DNA of 64,000 nt, from the NCBI GenBank assembly GCA_030068145.1, contig JAPJBO010000886.1, positions 1 through 64,000 on the forward strand, in the 5' to 3' direction. Under the pieces are notes generated by a model. That model ran no database searches and had not been told where the DNA came from. It saw nothing but the letters and a program-made list of their open reading frames with translations. The translations under genes were made by a program, and so were the position numbers. Shown here piece by piece: positions 10,148 to 20,973 of the stretch. Origin of the DNA: Diplonema papillatum. Lineage: Eukaryota > Euglenozoa > Diplonemea > Diplonemida > Diplonemidae. Every line of letters begins with the position of its first letter. Position 1 is the stretch's first letter.

Positions 10148-12227
10148 ATGCCTAAGGCCCATTTCGTCGGGATGCCGCTGATAGTGATCGCTGTGGCGGT
10201 GCCGTCCTTCGTGGCGTTCATCGTCACGCAGCAGAACGGAGTCGACTCGATAGACATGCTGTCAATGCGCCTTGCAAACGCGACGATGTACGCGGTTTCT
10301 TCGCAGATCCGCAAAAGGCTGCAAGACGAGCCGGAGACCGAAATCCGGTCAGTCAAGGAAGCCCTCGAAGTCGGCGCCCGGACGCTCGAAAGGAGCGAGG
10401 ATGAATACTGGGTCAGGCGGAGCCACGACTGGCTGAAGTTCTCCGGCATCTTCACGATGGCTCTCAACATCCTCGTGCTCGATGACGCAGGGCCGTACGG
10501 GGGGGGCGTCATGGTAGACTCCCCGGTGAGGAGGATCCTGTACTACTCCCCTCCTACGTATACCATGCGGTACATGTACGATAACTCGACCGTTTTCGGC
10601 CCTACCCTCGGCCCCGTCGTCCTCCTCTTAAACAACCGCCCATACGTCACTCTCTTCGACGACGACGCCGACCTCATCGCCAACAAACCCAGGTGGACCG
10701 ACACTACCCTGACCATAAGCAATTCGAACTCAGGTTTGGGACCATTCTTCCGAGGTTACTGAGCCGGTTCTGTTAGGCTGCTGTTAGGCTGCTGTTTAGG
10801 CTGCTGTTAGGCTGCTGTTAGGCTGCTGTTAGGCTGCTGTTAGGCTGCTGTTAGGCTGCTGTTAGGCTGCTGTTAGGCTGCTGTTAGGCTGCTGTTAGGC
10901 TGCTGTTAGGCTGCTGTTAGGCTGCTGTTAGGCTGCTGTTAGGCTGCTGTTAGGCTGCTGTTAGGCTGCTGTTAGGCTGCTGTTAGGCTGCTGTTAGGCT
11001 GCTGTTAGGCTGCTGTTAGGCTGCTGTTAGGCTGCTGTTAGGCTGCTGTTAGGCTGCTGTTAGGCTGCTGTTAGGCTGCTGTTAGGCTGCTGTTAGGCTG
11101 CTGTTAGGCTGCTGTTAGGCTGCTGTTAGGCTGCAGTTAGGCTGTGATAATTTCAGGTTAGTGAGGTTGTTAACATCAAGACAGCCCTTACAAAGACCAG
11201 CCACAGTCAACGCCGCGCGGGTGCGGGCTTTAGATATTGATCGTCATGCTTCAAACCCCCCGATGGAACGTTACCCAGAGGGTGTCGGTGGAACGAAGGT
11301 GCAGCCGCCCGCATCCGACCGGCAATCAGCTCGCCTCGGGGAGGTGACGCTACCCACCTGGACAAGGTGTTCTGCTGCCCCACTGCAGCAGGCATTTCGA
11401 TGCGGTTCGAATGGGTTGGACCGGCTCAGTTAGTTCAGTTTGCAATTCTAAAGTTCAGCTAGCGAGCCCCGCCGCTCTACAGGGCGGCTCAGTTGTCACT
11501 GTCAGCTGTTTATGGCTACGAGGTTTCGGGCTCAACCCACGACCAGCGGGTCTTTCTTTGGCTGAATATTCTTATATGTTAGTGACTCTGAGTTTGGTGT
11601 CCAAAAATGCCGAAACAACGTTCCTAGGATACCACTCCGTAGAGGTTCGTAGGGCTTTCACAAACGCAAGCAAGACTCGGAGCCCCGCTCCCCTGTTGTC
11701 GGAGGACTGTCAGGTGGTTACACGGAAGGCACGGAACCCCTGAAGGATAGGCCAGGACCTGAGATGATCGTGAAGGTGGACAGCCAGCGTCAACGCGATC
11801 AGGCCAGTAGAGTCAGTAGCACAAAAAGTGTCGGTCGCAACAGTTACAAACTTGGCTAGCCGTAGTTAAAGTGTGTTATCATGCCTACATCCCTCATACT
11901 ACCCGCCTCCCAGCCTCAATAGTCAACCGGAGACCCTAAACCACCGAACCTCTAAACCACAATAAACGCTAAGAATAATCCTCATCGGCGGTCACGCAGA
12001 ATTCCTATCTCTCCTAGGAAACCCTGCTTCTGAGTCGCAAGCACAAATGTGTGGTCAAATTGGCGGTCAGCCGAAGTTTAGAACCCTGTATTCTCGAGAG
12101 AGAGAGTTTGAATAGAGCATCTATTTGGTATCGGAAAGTAGGTGCGAGATCAGGCAAACCTTGTGCGCTAGCTTCGTTTAACCGTGAATCTAATAATCAG
12201 GGCTTACCCCACATTCTCGCTTTCATT

Positions 12228-12323
<96 letters not shown>

Positions 12324-15300
12324 AAACGTGCAACCTAACGAACACAACAGGGCTGTTCTCCGCCATCAGCATCCCCGTTTTCTTTCCGGGGCAGGCGCCT
12401 TCGAGGGCGTCGTTCTACGCCGTGTCGGTGCTGCTGTTCTACCTCAACCGTGTAGACCTGTCCTCGTACCTGCTGTCAAAAGGTTCGTCGATCCTCATCA
12501 TCGACACGGAACAGCAGCTGGTCGTCTCCACCGACCACGAGGAACCGTTTTTCCAGTCGGGGAACGATTCTGCAGGCAATCCCGTGTACACTACGTACCA
12601 CTTGTACAACTGCGGGGTGCCGAAGCTGGAGGCCACGAGCGCCATTCTCGGGGACCTTTCTCGGTTCGATGACGGAGACGACCACTTCGACAAGGTACGA
12701 TTTCTTCCCTATTTTTCATACGCTTGTCTTAGGAGATTATGACAAGGTACGATTTCTTCCCTATTTTCATACGCTTGTCTTAGGAGATTACGACAAGGTA
12801 CGATTTCTTCCCTATTTTCATACGCTTGTCTTAGGAGATTACGACAAGGTACGATTTCTTCCCTATTTTCATACGCTTGTCTTAGGAGATTACTCCCTTG
12901 CCCACGCCCAAGGGTTCGCCGATCCTCACCATCGACAAGGAACAACAGTGGGTCGTCCTTACCGACCAATTGCATCAGTGAAACCAAAGACGCAACCATA
13001 AAATGTGTGGACCTTGCCCTGGGCATACACCGGCACGTGGTCAACCATCTCAATCAGCTCCGAGCTCCGGATGGGGCGAGCACGAAGCCTTCTGTTCACG
13101 CCATTCGAAGCATAGCTTGCCCTGGGCATACACCGGCATGTGGTCAACCATCTCAATCAGCTCCGAGCTCCGGATGGGGCGAGCACGAAGCCTTCTGTTC
13201 ACGCCATTCGAAGCATAGCTTGCCCTGGGCATACACCGGCATGTGGTCAACCATCTCAATCAGCTCCGAGCTCCGGATGGGGCGAGCACGAAGCCTTCTG
13301 TTCACGCCATTCGAAGCATAGCTTGCCCTGGGCTTTAACCACGTGCGTAGGTCAACCATCTTCATCAGCTGGGGCAGTTGGAAGACTGCGAATCTTTCTG
13401 CCCTCGCCACATGAGGCGAGGGAGATGGTCCCAACCGCTCCGGAAATACAGTGAACCCAGTGAAATACAAGGCACGACCTATATGCGTGGTATCCATAGA
13501 AGGTGATTGGCCTACTTACATTCAAACGAAACGAACATCATCACCTGTCCGTAACTAAGAATACGAATCAGTCCGTGTAGGAAGTGCAAGTTGGTGCTGA
13601 AAGAAGGCGGGGGTTTGCCTACTGAAACAGTGTGCAATCTGTACAGACGAGATGAGGAAGCACAAGGGCTGCGCTACAAACGTTCAACATCAAAATGGTA
13701 CTACTAAATCTGGGTGTTTAGTGGCGGAGAAGTTAAAACCCCGGATCCTTAAGCGAACTTCCATTCTAAAAATCAGGTGAGCGACGGAGACGTGCACTGG
13801 GTCACCATGAAAACGGTGGAGCACTACAACCGGCGGTGGTTCATCTTGATGTGGACGCCGGAGAAGACGTTCTTCGCGCAGATCGACGCCGCCAATGAGA
13901 AAACGCTGATCACGGTGGTGGTGCTGGTCGTCGGCTGCACGCTGGTTGCGGCGGTGCTCGGGTACCTGGCTACCCTGCCGCTGAAGACGTTGGCCCGAGC
14001 CTTCGATAAAGTGGCGGATATGGACCTTGATCACCCGGACGTGTACGCCGTAAAGCCGAAGCACTTCGTCTCAGAACTGAGCTCTCTCCACAACGGGTTC
14101 TGGCACGCGGTGAAGATGGTTGAACAGGTCAAGGCGTTCCTGCCTGACGTCGCCGACACGAGCGATGAAGGTACCGAAGGCACCGATGGCGGCCCCGAGG
14201 CGAGCACCAGATCCAAGAGTCGCGTGGGCGACAACTCAACGGTATTGCTAACACCCCCCAGAAAGTTGTGTTAGCTCCGAAACAGGACCGAAAGTCCCCG
14301 TCCAAAGGACCCACTGATGAGCTTCAACTCTGGATTGGTCTGCGTTCACGAGCAAAACCCGAGACGAAGAACGAGGTGCACACAACGCCGCTGAACAAGA
14401 ATAAAAAGGACTAGTCATACCCTACCTGCGAAGTCTTGCAGTCCCTGCGGCCCTTTTTCCCTTTTCCCATTTCTATTTTGCACTTTACAGTAAAGTTTAT
14501 TCGAAGAAGGCTTGATGCTAGCATCAACATGCATGAGGGGCAGTGTCCTGCCTATGCATTGCACTAAGTTTTTTCCTTCGAGGGCAGTGACTGCAGTAGA
14601 CGCTTAGTAAACGCGTTTGCTCCGGAATGAGTAAACGTAAGCGTTTGTAAACGGTAAGCATTTACGTTTACTTAGTCTAGCCCCCGTTTGTCGGGGCTTT
14701 TGCTGGTTTCTGCCTTCGCAGCATCCTGTGCTTCAGTGCTTCATCAGCTTCTGAACAAAAGCCTCTTGTGCCACCTTCTTAGTTTCCTTACCTGGAGCTC
14801 GAGTACAGGCACGAGTACAGGGCCCCGGGCAAGTGTTCCAATGCTCAACCGGTAGAGAGAAGGTGAATGTGCCCGGCTGGCAGCCTGGCGAGGCTGTGCT
14901 GAGGGCCGTATGATGCGCCCCACCCTAACGCTTACCAGCGATTACTACAACGTTTTACTAGTAAACGAGTAAACGCAAACAAAATAAACGTGCAAACGTT
15001 TCCGTACTGCAATCACTGCACTAGACTAGCCCACCCGAAGACAGTTGGTTCCTTTAGGCGGGTCTTCTCTACCGCGTAAGTTGGGTTGTGTTTGGGTGCA
15101 GTTCTTGTTTTTTTAGCCCTCACCTTTTTCAACCACAGGTTTGCCATTCGAAGAAGGGCAAGGCGGAGCTGATGGAGGCGTTCTCACTCGGCATCAAAGT
15201 GTCGCGTACGGCGACGCTGCTAGTGGCCAACTTCGAAGGATTTTACAACATATGCTTGTCAGACGCGTCGAAGGCGCTGACTGTGCACAGTGACCTGTTC

Positions 15301-15981
15301 CAGCGCTTCTCGGAGAGCGCGAAGGTCCACCGAGGGGTGGTGAGCGGGCTGGAGGGAAACCGGTTCCTCGTCGCTTGGAACACGTCGAGGCCTTGCCAAG
15401 TCGCGTCTTCGAAGTTCAACTCCGTTTCGATGGTGTTCGACATCATGGCCGCCATCAAGTGTACGGTTTCCTTCGGCTTGCACCACGCCCCCACCTTCTA
15501 CGGGATCCTCGGGAGCAAATCGCAGAGGTTCAACGTCATCGGCAGCGAGATCGTCGACACCGCAGCACTGCTCGCGTCTTACGCGACGCGAATGGAGCTA
15601 ACCCCCGCCGTGTTGCTGTCTGGAAGCATGATCGAGTACCTGAAGAGTTACTGTTGCTACATGATCGACGATGACTTCGACGCACTGGGCACTTCTATCA
15701 AAATGTACTGGGTCGAGAAGAAATTCGTCGCGGAAACGGAAGAGTGGATGTACGAACTCGCACAAGAGGCAGAACAAAAAAAAGCGTTTTTGGACCCCTT
15801 CTTCGGACTGGTGCAGAAGGAGATGTTCACCGAGGCGGACGAGTACCTGAACGGGTTCTTAGAAGACCACCCCATGTTCGATCGTCACACAGTGACGCTT
15901 CGTAGGAACCTGAACGACAAACGGGCAGCAACAAAGTTGAAGACGAAGGTCCCCTGCTTCCTCGAGAACTCGCAAGTCTGA
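10148..15981 (+). CDS. Gene A: membrane receptor with Cache-like ectodomain, HAMP-like linker and degenerate class III cyclase domain
   Basis: Exons 10148-10733, 12351-12694, 13777-14241 and 15139-15981 join in frame to about 745 residues. Exon boundaries are AG|GT type and match paralogue B in position and phase (1, 0, 0). The start MPKAH is chosen because B starts identically; an upstream in-frame ATG at 10064 is not shared. Residues about 8-26 are a membrane helix. About 30-350 are an ectodomain with Cache-like features (ILVLDDAGPYGGG, SSILIIDTEQQLVVSTDHE). About 354-374 are a second helix followed by a HAMP-like stretch. About 475-650 align with class III nucleotidyl cyclases (ATLLVANFEGF; GLHHAPTFYGILGSKSQRF). 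The two metal aspartates read as Asn (about 496 and 539), and the Asn/Arg pair reads as Asp/Leu (about 605, 609), so catalysis is unlikely. Probably a plasma-membrane sensor or partner of an active cyclase (inference). Introns are full of tandem repeats. Confidence 0.85.
10768..11140 (+). repeat. 11-bp minisatellite in gene A intron 1
   Basis: About 34 nearly perfect copies of TTAGGCTGCTG, just downstream of the exon 1 donor at 10733/10734. A single T insertion occurs near 10790. Confidence 0.95.
12236..12322 (+). repeat. (GA)n microsatellite in gene A intron 1
   Basis: About 43 perfect GA dinucleotides, 28 bases upstream of the exon 2 acceptor (AACACAACAG at 12341-12350). It sits where a branch point or pyrimidine tract would normally be, so it is likely to influence acceptor use (inference). 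Confidence 0.95.
12689..12893 (+). repeat. 51-bp tandem repeat that includes the exon 2 splice donor of gene A
   Basis: Four units (12689-12740, 12741-12791, 12792-12842, 12843-12893). Each starts GACAAGGTACGATTTCTTCC, which is the last two codons of exon 2 plus the donor. The authentic junction GACAAG|GTACGA is therefore present four times in tandem. Units 2-4 are identical by eye; unit 1 has one extra T. Confidence 0.95.
13014..13332 (+). repeat. 103-bp tandem repeat in gene A intron 2
   Basis: About three units starting TTGCCCTGGGCATACACCGG at 13014, 13117 and 13220, with a partial fourth at 13323. Overlapping ORFs on both strands are artefacts of the periodicity. Confidence 0.9.
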
Positions 15982-17260
15982 CGACAGGCAGGCAGCCACT
16001 GAGACAGCGAGGCCCAAGAAGGAACGACACCGCCCCTCCTCGCCGCCTTGCGTGTCTTCGCAAATTCTGTCTTGACTGTCAACAACCTTTTTGTTTCCCT
16101 CATCAGAGCTGGGACTGATTTAGTTCGTTGTCGTCGTCAGATTCACGACCCCCACAGTGACCTACCTGGAAACCAACTACCATCCAGGATGGCAGTAGTT
16201 TGACACGTCGTCGGAACAAGGTCCAGCCCTTCATTTTCTCATTTACACTCCCCTTTCTTCTCCACCCCTTCCCGCATAAAGAGGACTAGTGGCAGTAGTA
16301 GTGCCCTACGGAGTCTTCCTCCTGTTTCCCTTATCCTACCCGTGTTCTATTTTGCATCTGCTTCGACGAAGACGTGATGCTAGCATCAAACATGCGTGAG
16401 AGGTGCAGTTGAGGCACCTACTTTTGTCGCTGGTCCAAAAGTGCCCCAAACTCAAACGCTGGCACAAATCTTTACACCCGCCTTCGACAGGTAGGCCCAT
16501 TATAAACCGGGGAAACGACGGGCTCCTGTCACCAAGCCAGCTTCTCAGTGGTGCTATCGTTGCTGCTTGTTCAATACACCAAAGCATTCTGCCGGCTTGT
16601 AGGGACACTTTTGGGCTGAGGCGGGTAATCTGCTGCCTCACAAACAGCCACTTGTTATTTCCATAACAAGTGGGTGTGCAGATAAGGCTCACAGTGCAAC
16701 TATGAGCATGTACACCACCTGCACCTTCTTGCAAACTATACACACGGTGCACTAGTAAAAGTGAAAAAGGTGTTTTGACTAGTCATTTTACTAGTGAAAA
16801 AGCATGACTAGTGCACTAGTAAAAATGACTAGTGCACTAGTAAAAACACTAGTAAAAATGACTAGTGCACTAGTAAAAATGACTAGTGCACTAGTAAAAA
16901 TGACTAGTGCACTAGTCAAAATGACTAGTGTCCTAGTAGAAATCCACCTGTTCCGAACCGAAATCTGGGCTGGTTTGTAAATTTCAGAGGGTCCCACCGC
17001 ACAACTGTACCCTACCGTTGCGCTTGCTACCGTGTTCGGAATAATGTTGGACCGGGAAAAAGTCGAAATACTTTTCAAAACCCCAAAACTTGGGCCAAAA
17101 GTCCAAAAAGGTTCCGGTCCAAGTATTTTACAGTAGGGTTCACGCCCAAAAGGAAGTTTAGAATCCGGGAATACGATAGGATATGATACATGTGGTGTCT
17201 ACAGTCAAGGGCGCGCCCAAGTCCGTCAACAGCGCCCTACAACTTGGAGAAGGTGCTACT
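15982..17260. other. Intergenic region downstream of gene A
   Basis: No gene recognised. It includes a 21-bp ACTAGT-rich minisatellite (about 16770-16935) and a segment (about 17080-17130) sharing AAAGTCCAAAAAG..TTCCGGTCCAA with 18000-18065. Confidence 0.55.
16770..16935. repeat. ACTAGT-rich 21-bp minisatellite
   Basis: Repeats of ACTAGTGCACTAGTAAAAAT with spacing of about 21 bases. ACTAGT and GTGCAC are palindromic, so the array can fold on itself. Related arrays occur at 19367-19460, 41600-41725 and 57715-57880. Confidence 0.9.
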
Positions 17261-17316
17261 TTAGCCAGACTCAAGGTGGCGAGTCGCTGAGCGTAGTCGG
17301 CACGCGGCATCGCCGG

Positions 17317-17497
17317 GCCTTACGGAGCAGGGCCTTACGGAGCAGGGCCTTACGGAGCAGGGCCTTACGGAGCAGGGCCTTACGGAGCAGGGCCTTACGG
17401 AGCAGGGCCTTACGGAGCAGGGCCTTACGGAGCAGGGCCTTACGGAGCAGGGCCTTACGGAGCAGGGCCTTACGGAGCAGGGCCTTACGGAGCAGGG
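17317..17497 (+). repeat. 15-bp minisatellite
   Basis: About 12 perfect copies of GGCCTTACGGAGCAG. The 15-base period keeps all frames open, which explains the long antisense Leu-Arg-Lys ORF here. It lies directly upstream of an EF-hand-like reading frame. Confidence 0.95.
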
Positions 17498-17584
17498 CCA
17501 GCGCATGCCGCGGAAGGACTCGACCTCGGCGAGCTCGCAGTGAAGCGAGCGTCGCTGAGTGAAGGCGACGTCCTGGCCGCCGAG

Positions 17585-17671
17585 TGGCGGACACGCGCGT
17601 TTTTGACGCGGTGGATGCCGACGACAGCGGGCTGCTGACGTTCAAGGAGTTGATCAAGTATAGCCGGTCCC
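17585..17671 (+). pseudogene. EF-hand fragment
   Basis: The plus frame through 17585-17671 reads DTRVFDAVDADDSGLLTFKE and continues LIKYSR. The 12-residue loop DADDSGLLTFKE (17614-17649) has D at 1 and 3, S at 5, T at 9 and E at 12, as in a calcium-binding EF-hand, with hydrophobic helices on both sides. No start, second EF-hand or clean splice sites are visible, so this is probably a relic exon. EF-hand identity is by motif; calcium binding is not shown. Confidence 0.55.
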
Positions 17672-18959
17672 GGACGTCGTGTTCCGGCACGTGGTCGGCG
17701 ACGGGGGCAATCTCATGAGTCGCCCCCGCCATGCTCACCCGAGCTGCTTGTCTACGCGACCCAGGCTATGCCCATAGTCATGATCGTGCACCACGGGTTT
17801 TAAGGACAAACAGAAACTAAAGGTAACCTGAACCAATTTGGACGCGTTTCGGCCCGGAATTCGGGAAGCTTTGAAATGTTCGTACATTCTGCCGGTCCCA
17901 TCATTTGTGTAACGGAAACACGAAACGAGTGCAAAAGCTGCTTGGGTCAGACTTCAAAATACCGCCAAAAAGTGAAAATCCCAGGGAAAAGTCCAAAACT
18001 TTCAGAACCTGCAAAAAGTCCAAAAAGAAATTCTGGTCCAAAGAAATTCCGGTCCAATGATTTTCCGAACGCAGTTCCCAACGCGATTCCTTACTGTGCG
18101 ATAGACGAAAGCTGGGGGTCAGTTGTCTGCCACGAGCGTCATTCAGCAAAGCCAGTTCTGCAGGAATAAGTCACGATTACTCGTCGGTTTGTGTTTTGCG
18201 GCTGAACATGCAGACTGTGGTCCCTTTTTTGGTGGGCCGCCCACCCCCACTCTTCCCCCACAGGAATCGGGCTGAGTATTGAGTTCTGTAAAGTGCAAGT
18301 GCCATGAAGGCAGGCGAGCACCACGGCTGAGTACGGGGAGTTTCTGGGAATTTGTTGCCTACTAGGAGTGTTATACAGCTTGCCTGCCTCATGCTCTTCC
18401 GCACATACTACTAGTCGCTCCCAATGCCCGATAGACAGTGCGTTGTGAGTTCAAGCTACTCCGAGGCGGTGATTTATATCGTCGTATGTGAACAACCGAA
18501 GATGCGAAAGAAGCTGTTTCCACAAAAAGTACACCGGCTACGCGATTCACCGTGCGGTAGACCCGACGAGTAGAAACCAGAACCTGCTGGTGTCCCACCC
18601 GACGAAAGCTTAATGGTCGTCTGCACGTCCCGAAAAGACAAAGAAACGTGACTTCCAGGCATTCGAAATGCCCGGACAAAGCACCACGACGTGTTGACTG
18701 GCACACAACGCGCGCGCCACAGGCTACAAGAATGGTTTTCCGCGGCGGCGTGAAAGAGGAAGTCTCCAAGCACGCAATGAGAGAGTGCCTCCAACACTAG
18801 AAAGCGGAGCACATAGCAGTGAGCAACTATTTGTGGAATGTGCACAACACAAAGCCTTGCATGCAAACAGTTCGCAGGCGGACAAAGCCAGCACCTGTTG
18901 CACATTCATGTTGGGAAGCTCGGCAAGAAGACCTGCCGACCATCTCTCGTTTCTTCGTG

Positions 18960-19470
18960 GGTTTTAGGGAACCCACGAACTACTGTAAATGCACTGTGTC
19001 CGGTGCGATGCCAAGGCGATAGGAGCGCCATGAGCGACAAGCCGAATCTACGGACGAGAGTTTGAATGTGGTCGGAAGCCCGCATTATCCAGTGTCTGAG
19101 ACCTGTCACGACATGTCTCTGACCTCACCGTAGGGATAGCACTGTCGTTTGCACTATGTTTGCTAAGCCATACAAGCTCAGGAACTTTCCAAGAAACCAA
19201 CCAAAAAACCTCGCAACTCTGCCTGTCTCTCGCGAAAACTGGGGTTGCCCAGGTGGTTTGTGGTGTCTGGGCACCGGTGATCACGGTAGTGCCGTAAAAC
19301 CCCTCGAAAACTCTCGAAACACCCAGGATTTGGGTCCAGGTTAGGTGGATTTTGTCTAAATCACTAGTCATTTTTACTAGTGCACTAGTCATTTTACTAG
19401 TCAAAATTTTGACTAGTAAAACCACTAGTCAAAGTCAGAAAAGTCCTTGACTAGTGCACCGTGCACGCAC
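18960..19470 (+). repeat. Dispersed repeat R2, copy 1
   Basis: Closely matches about 57390-57890. Shared landmarks in the same order: TGTAAATGCACTGTGTCCGG, CCAAGGCGATAGGAGCGCCA, CTGGGGTTGCCCAGGTGGTT and GGTTAGGTGGATTTTGTCTA, then an ACTAGT array and TCCTTGACTAGTGCACCGTG. The copy at 57 kb lies in the IF1-like intron. Confidence 0.85.
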
Positions 19471-19959
19471 TGCACCCCCCCCGATATGAAACCAACATCG
19501 ATTCCCAAATCCTTTCTTAGCCTCTCCAATTTCTCTCACACCAGACCCAACTACAACGACCCTCCCTATTATATGCAAAGGGATATCCAGTCTTACGCGC
19601 CGAAGGCGCAAAAGTACATTCTGATGATCCGAACATGCACTACTGCCCGCAATTGGGGAAAATACTTCTCAGCAACAGTGTTTTCTCATTTCTGACCCAA
19701 TTGGGAAGCACCTCACTTCTGACAGAAGTCGGGAGCACCTGCCGTTGGCTCGCTCTACCGAACACGCGCCTAAAGAGCTAGAAGTAACCCGTCTCGGGTA
19801 CAAAGCAAGCCGCCGATGCAAGAGCACGGTTGAAGACGGCAACTAAAAGCCTGAGCTGAGCAGACCGCAGTGCTGTACTTCCTTACGCCCCATTTTTCAA
19901 AAAGACCGAGCCACCGGCCTTAGCGGAAACTGGGCGGAAAGAAGAAGAAGAAGAAAAAA

Positions 19960-20235
19960 GAAAAACGAAAAAGAAAAAGAAAAAGACCGCTCCTGGTCCA
20001 GGAACGTGACGGTCAACCACAGCTTGCAAAGCTTGAGTCGGGGGCAGCCCAGTGCCGCAACCCCGTCCGCTCTGCCCTGCGGTTGACTGTCTCGACGAGC
20101 TTGTGTTCAGCGCGAGCGCCAAGCCCCAAGGTGCGCCAAGCCTTGATGCTTTAGTTTGGGAAATCGGTAGCCACTTGACCCGTAGGCCCGTGGCTCTGCA
20201 GTACCGCCGAACACGTGAAGCTTGGCTCCCGTGTA
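19960..20235 (+). repeat. Dispersed repeat R3, copy 1
   Basis: Aligned, with many substitutions, to about 55690-55895. Landmarks: GCAAAGCTTGAGTCG / GCAAAGCTTTGAGTCG, CCCCGTCCGCT, ACTTGACC and GTGGCTCTGCAGTACCGCCG / GTGGCTCTGCAATACCGCCG. No ORF is shared. Confidence 0.65.
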
Positions 20236-20973
20236 GCAGGCTTTCCCTGGTTCCAAACTGGGCGGAAAATAAAAAAAGCGGCGAGGTAATTCCGATAACC
20301 ACCAGAAGGGGTTTGTTTCCATACAGCACAACCAGACCAATCCGACCGGCCGCACACAAGTATTCATTGGGTGCTCTCCACTACCACTGTCGCACCTAGG
20401 CAATACCTGGAATGTAAAGCTGGAGACTTGGCAGCAATTTTACAGTAGTTTTACATGGTGCCGACCAAGGTGCGACTCATGCGAGAACCTATGGAGGGGC
20501 CCCTTAACAGGTCACGAAACGGATAAGTTGGGTGGGTTGGCTGATCCTCTTTATCGGATGCCGACTTCCATGGCCACCGTCCTGCTGTCAAGATGAACCG
20601 ACACCCTTTGTGGGATCTGATGAGCGATTACTCGGACACCTTAAGTCAGCTCTCGGGTCATCCCGCGTCGCCAGTCCTGCTTACCAGAAGTGGCCAACTT
20701 AGAACCAGCGACAGTTTGCACTCTCCTTCTTCCAATCTGTCAAGTTGAAGTTGTAGGTCGTGTGAGTGCGATAAACACGCAATCCTTTCCCTATCTCATG
20801 TCCCTTTTTCGTATATAGGCACACGGAAGAGACCTTCGTAGGGGACCTACCTCCGCGAGTACGAAGGTGCCTCTTCCACAGCAGGTTTCACCTAGCAAGG
20901 TGGTCGGTGCGTCCTCCAAACCCTCTCTGTCTTTTACTCTAACTCGCTCTCTCTTTCTCCCCCTCTTTTTCGC

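Larger units (their letters stand above)
17740..20970. other. Intergenic region, repeats only
   Basis: No supported gene. Two dispersed repeats occupy parts of it (18960-19470 and 19960-20235). Overlapping ORFs at 18389-18905 lack recognisable domains and compete in several frames. 20818-20880 contains an inverted ACGAAGGT..ACCTTCGT pair just upstream of the protease-like ORF. Confidence 0.5.

Noticed and set aside
12051..12672. ORFs with runs of Glu-Arg
   Set aside because: Translation of the GA microsatellite in gene A intron 1.
13003..13497. Overlapping ORFs on both strands around 13 kb
   Set aside because: They follow the 103-bp intronic tandem repeat and share no similarity with the gene A protein.
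17261..17738. Minus-strand ORFs rich in LLRKA or CSVRP repeats
   Set aside because: Periodicity of the 15-bp minisatellite; the coding-like signal here is on the plus strand (EF-hand).
18389..18905. Minus-strand ORFs of 126 and 143 residues
   Set aside because: Two frames overlap the same bases with no recognisable motif, splice context or repeat support; left unannotated.
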